From NCBI RefSeq assembly GCF_002150765.1, contig NZ_MUYM01000059.1, positions 1 through 49,527 of the forward strand: a stretch of 49,527 nt of DNA, in the 5' to 3' direction. Source of the stretch: Lentzea kentuckyensis. Lineage in GTDB: Bacteria; Actinomycetota; Actinomycetes; Mycobacteriales; Pseudonocardiaceae. A program made the translations under genes and the position numbers. Each line of letters opens with the position of its first letter. Within the stretch, counting starts at the first letter, position 1. Below, piece by piece: positions 46,976-49,527 of the stretch. Under the pieces are notes generated by a model. The model searched no databases. It was not told the origin of the DNA and worked only from the letters and a program-made list of their open reading frames with translations.

Positions 46976-47380
46976 ATGGACATCAACATTCACGCCACGT
47001 TCCTCCCGCACACCGACCCCGACGCCTCGCTGGCCTTCTACCGCGACCTGCTCGGCTGGGAGGTCCGCGCCGACGTCGGCCAGGGCACGATGCGCTGGAT
47101 CACCGTCGCACCCGTGGGTTCGGGCTCCGCGCTCGTGCTCGAACCGCCGGCCATGGCCGAGGGGCTCACGGACGTGCAGAAGACCGCTGTCGCCGAGATG
47201 ATCGACGGTGGCTCGTACGGGTACATCCAGCTGTCCACGCCTGATCTCGAAGGCGTGTTCGACAAGCTGCAGGCGAGTGGCGCTGACGTCGTGCAGGAGC
47301 CGACCGATCAGCCGTGGGGCGCGCGTGACTGCGTGTTCCGCGACCCGGCCGGCAACAACGTCCGCATCATCCAGGCCTAG
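46976..47380 (+). CDS. Single-domain VOC (glyoxalase/bleomycin-resistance) protein
   Basis: 134 residues: MDINIHATFLPHTDPDASLAF-type start (strand then helix), FYRDLLGWEVRAD, YIQLSTPDLEGVFDKLQASG and a final DPAGNNVRIIQ, the standard single VOC module that works as a dimer. The metal ligands are not certain. A longer frame from 46898 covers only the terminator hairpin and promoter. It ends 17 bases before the convergent flavodoxin-like gene. Neighbouring resistance-type genes make a binding or detoxifying role possible, but nothing specific is visible. Confidence 0.85.
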   Translation: MDINIHATFLPHTDPDASLAFYRDLLGWEVRADVGQGTMRWITVAPVGSGSALVLEPPAMAEGLTDVQKTAVAEMIDGGSYGYIQLSTPDLEGVFDKLQASGADVVQEPTDQPWGARDCVFRDPAGNNVRIIQA

Positions 47381-47397
47381 TGCGGCACTGGTTCACG

Positions 47398-47811
47398 TCA
47401 GTTCGAGGCGAATCCGCGGTGCAGCACCGTGAGCTGGTCGGCGAGGTACCGGGCCCAGGCCTTCGCCCGATCCCAGTCCGGTGCGGCACCGCCGAAACTC
47501 ACCGGCCCGATGGCGCCGAGCCTGCGCACCATGCGCGTGACGTCGTTCGGCACGGGTGGAGCGCCGCGGTGGAACAACCACATCGGCGTGTGTTTGAGGG
47601 AAGCTTTGTGCCGCCGGACAAACCGATGCGCGTCACGCGCCGCGGCGTCGCCCATGATCACGGCACCGAACCCGTGCAGCGTGTCCGCGGCGGCGACCGA
47701 GAGCACGGTGACTCTCAACCCGCAGCCCGCGAGTTCGGTGCCGATGATCTCGGCGATCTCGTCGGTGGCGGCGATTTTCGAGGTGTACGCGACGAGGACT
47801 CTGTCAGTCAT
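47398..47811 (-). CDS. Flavodoxin-domain protein
   Basis: 137 residues. It begins MTDRVLVAYTSKIAATDEIA, the phosphate-binding first loop of flavodoxins (T/S-rich after strand 1), followed by helix 1 and GFGAVIMGDAAA near the second FMN loop. Small proteins of this kind resemble protoporphyrinogen oxidase HemG-like or general flavodoxins; which applies is unknown. It lies 64 bases downstream of mtr on the same strand and could be cotranscribed, which would link it to thiol redox balance. Confidence 0.78.
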   Translation of the reverse strand: MTDRVLVAYTSKIAATDEIAEIIGTELAGCGLRVTVLSVAAADTLHGFGAVIMGDAAARDAHRFVRRHKASLKHTPMWLFHRGAPPVPNDVTRMVRRLGAIGPVSFGGAAPDWDRAKAWARYLADQLTVLHRGFASN

Positions 47812-47875
47812 CGCTGCATCGTGGTTGGTAGTTCGGGTTTCCGGCAGTTGCGGAAGGCCCTGTCGTTTAAGGCCT

Positions 47876-49249
47876 TCAGTCCAGCGGCAGGTTGAGGAGC
47901 GCGTTCTCGACCAGTTCGGGCATCGCCGGGTGGATCCAGTACTGCCCACGTGCCACGGACTTCGCGTCCAGCCCGAAGCTCATCGCCTGGATGAGCGGCT
48001 GGATCACCGTCGAGGCCTGCGGGCCGATGATGTGCGCGCCGATGAGCTGTCCGGTGGCCGGGTCCGCCAGCAGCTTCGCGAAACCGGTCGTGTCCTCCAT
48101 GGCCCAGCCGTACGCGATGCTCGCGTAGGCCTGGCTCGCGGTGACGTACCGGATGTCCTTGGCCTTGGCCTGCTCCTCGGTGAGCCCGACGGTGGCGATC
48201 TGCGGGCTGGAGAACACGGCTGCCGGCACGAACCGGTGGTCGCTCTTCATCTGGTCGTCGGGGTTGAGCAGGTTGTGCTGCACGACGCGGCTCTCGTGGT
48301 TGGCGACGTGCTTGAGCTGGTAGTCCGAGCTGATGTCGCCCAACGCGAGGATGTGCTGCTGACTGGTGCGCTGGTACTCGTCGACCTTGACGCGGCCGTC
48401 CGGGTGGGTCTCGACGCCGGCGTTGTTCACTTCGAGCAGGTCCGTGTTCGGCTGCCGGCCCACGGCGACGAGAAGCTGGGCCGCCTCAACGGTTTCCTCG
48501 CCGTCGGGTCCCTCCATGTGCAGCTTGACGCCGGACGCGGTCTTCTCCGCGCGGATCGTCTTGCGCTGCAGGCGGACGTCCCACTTCTGCTTCGCGACCT
48601 CGGTGAAGCGCTCGGCGATCTCCAGGTCCTCGTGCCGGAGCAGGAGGTTCGAGCGGGCGATCAGGGTGACCTTGACGCCGAAGCTGCTGAACACGTGCGC
48701 GAACTCGGAGGCGATGAAACCGCTGCCCAGGATGATCAGGTTCTCGGGAAGCTCGTCGAGGCGCATGATGCTGTCGCTGGTGTGGAAACCGGTGGTCTCC
48801 AGGTCGGCGATGTCCGGGACGGTGGGCCGGCTGCCCGCGGCGATCACGATCCGGTCGGCGGTGATGGTCTCGCCGGTGCCCGTGTCGATCGTGTGCGCGT
48901 CGATGAACTTGGCCGTGCCTTCGTAGACCGTGACGTTCGCGTTCTCGTTCGCGCGCCAGTTCCGGCCGCCTTCGGCGATCGGGTCGATGCGGTTGAAGAT
49001 GCGGTCGCGGATTTCCGGCCAGTGGACGGCGTCTGTGTGCGCGTCCACGCCCAGTTTCTTGGCGTTGGCCGGGGCTGCGGCCTGGTCCGCGGTGTGGACG
49101 AACATCTTGGTGGGGATGCAGCCCACGTTCAGGCAGGTGCCTCCGAAGGTTCCCTTTTCGAGGATGGCGATCTTCCAGTCCGCCATCGCGTCGTTGGGGA
49201 TGGAGTTGCCGGAGCCGGTGCCGATGATGACCAGGTCGAAGTGCCTCAC
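47876..49249 (-). CDS. mtr: Mycothione reductase
   Basis: Reduces mycothiol disulfide with NADPH, keeping mycothiol, the main thiol of actinomycetes, reduced. 457 residues of the pyridine-nucleotide disulfide reductase family: FAD motif VIIGTGSGNS, redox pair C39/C44 in GTCLNVGC, NADPH motif ILGSGFIASEFA, and the C-terminal H440/E445 pair in WIHPAMPELVENAL. The mycothione-specific start VRHFDLVIIGTGSGN supports GTG 49249 over TTG 49261. Its presence shows that the host makes mycothiol. No ribosome site is visible. Confidence 0.95.
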   Translation of the reverse strand: MRHFDLVIIGTGSGNSIPNDAMADWKIAILEKGTFGGTCLNVGCIPTKMFVHTADQAAAPANAKKLGVDAHTDAVHWPEIRDRIFNRIDPIAEGGRNWRANENANVTVYEGTAKFIDAHTIDTGTGETITADRIVIAAGSRPTVPDIADLETTGFHTSDSIMRLDELPENLIILGSGFIASEFAHVFSSFGVKVTLIARSNLLLRHEDLEIAERFTEVAKQKWDVRLQRKTIRAEKTASGVKLHMEGPDGEETVEAAQLLVAVGRQPNTDLLEVNNAGVETHPDGRVKVDEYQRTSQQHILALGDISSDYQLKHVANHESRVVQHNLLNPDDQMKSDHRFVPAAVFSSPQIATVGLTEEQAKAKDIRYVTASQAYASIAYGWAMEDTTGFAKLLADPATGQLIGAHIIGPQASTVIQPLIQAMSFGLDAKSVARGQYWIHPAMPELVENALLNLPLD

Positions 49250-49290
49250 GATCCGATCCAACCACTTTGGGGTGGGTGGTGTTCCCTTTG

Positions 49291-49331
49291 TGGGGTTACG
49301 TGGGGCTTACGGGGGCTTACGAGGGGTTTCG
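49291..49331. repeat. Short G-rich tandem repeats upstream of mtr
   Basis: Four imperfect copies of a roughly 10-base unit GGGG(C)TTACG: at 49292, 49302, 49312 and a diverged AGGGGTTTCG at 49322. Four runs of at least four G on the plus strand with 6-7 base loops could form a quadruplex. Confidence 0.6.
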
Positions 49332-49527
49332 GTTTGGGTTTCGATCTTGTCGGGGTGTGAGTACGTTGAGATGTAGGGGTTCCCGGGTCGAGGCAAGGCC
49401 CCGGCAAAGTCGTTTCTGCTGGTGGGCGTCTGCAAGTACCACCAACTCTTGATCAAATCGCCGCCAACTACACCCAACATGTTCGTCAGTTGCCGAACAT
49501 GGCTGGGCCGGGCGCTGGGATCGACGA
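49332..49527. other. Right-edge non-coding stretch with an inverted repeat
   Basis: No gene is supported in these 196 bases. CATGTTCG (49478-49485) and CGAACATG (49494-49501) form a perfect 8-bp inverted repeat with an 8-base spacer close to the window end, a possible operator of a gene that begins beyond it. Short open frames starting at ATG 49479 or 49499 run off the edge and cannot be judged. Confidence 0.5.

Noticed and set aside
49291..49331. G-rich repeats considered as a small CRISPR array
   Set aside because: Units are about 10 bases with no spacers and no cas genes nearby.
49478..49501. Inverted repeat considered as an actinobacterial SOS (LexA) box
   Set aside because: The SOS box is CGAAC-N4-GTTCG; here the arms are in the opposite order (GTTCG outside-in) with an 8-base spacer.

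Overview
The window reads as chromosome of a high-GC, mycothiol-making actinomycete, most likely a Pseudonocardiales member of the Lentzea/Lechevalieria/Saccharothrix/Amycolatopsis type. Support: strong G/C preference at third codon positions, frequent GTG and some TTG starts, many apparently leaderless genes, a mycothione reductase gene, an actinobacterial-type Ser/Thr kinase, and a backbone gene order (rpsB-tsf-pyrH-frr-cdsA, rlmN, dxr-rip1-ispG, GNAT, lipoprotein PBP, vapBC, map, and farther on mtr) that matches, from memory, the Mycobacterium tuberculosis Rv2890c-Rv2855 neighbourhood. The genus is an inference.

Layout. 1-4506: the start of a divergent secreted-protein gene at the edge, then translation/nucleotide/lipid housekeeping genes rpsB, tsf, pyrH, frr, cdsA, with hairpins in the rpsB-tsf and tsf-pyrH gaps. 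4516-12685: first accessory block (double-VOC protein, methyltransferase, a 1636-residue secreted beta-propeller/12xFn3/HExxH protein, aldo-keto reductase, PadR regulator). 12763-13869: rlmN. 13848-26642: second accessory block (unknown genes, membrane Ser/Thr kinase, HxlR/quinone-reductase pair, DUF2631 protein, polyamine-type ABC transporter potA-potD...potB-potC split by an antisense P450 gene, two-component system with an unusual kinase, GlsB-like membrane protein). 26778-34826: second backbone block: MEP-pathway genes dxr and ispG around the site-2 protease, GNAT, PBP, a VapBC-like toxin-antitoxin pair, map. 34813-47811: third accessory block (hydrolase, cobQ, EamA/LysR pair, a giant protein resembling extracellular-contractile-injection-system cargo, a GntR/epoxide hydrolase/AlkZ-like glycosylase/MFS locus, VOC, flavodoxin-like). 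47876-49249: mtr. 49250-49527: no gene seen; G-rich repeats and an inverted repeat.

Most interesting. (1) At 42680-46930 an epoxide hydrolase and a winged-helix protein of the AlkZ/YcaQ DNA-glycosylase superfamily (with a QAQ motif) are translationally coupled, end in an intrinsic terminator that overlaps the stop codon, and sit beside a GntR regulator and a divergent CynX/NimT-type exporter: this looks like a small alkylator/crosslinker resistance locus. (2) At 38805-42617 an orphan 1270-residue protein has the LQRxAGNAAV-type N-terminus and helical core of eCIS-associated proteins plus an unrecognised C-terminal domain with clearly lower GC3, as in polymorphic toxins; no eCIS structural gene is in the window. 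(3) The secreted propeller-Fn3-HExxH protein, and (4) a NarL-type histidine kinase with an extra C-terminal membrane segment and a Cys-containing outside domain. All functions are from reading sequence only; no search was run.
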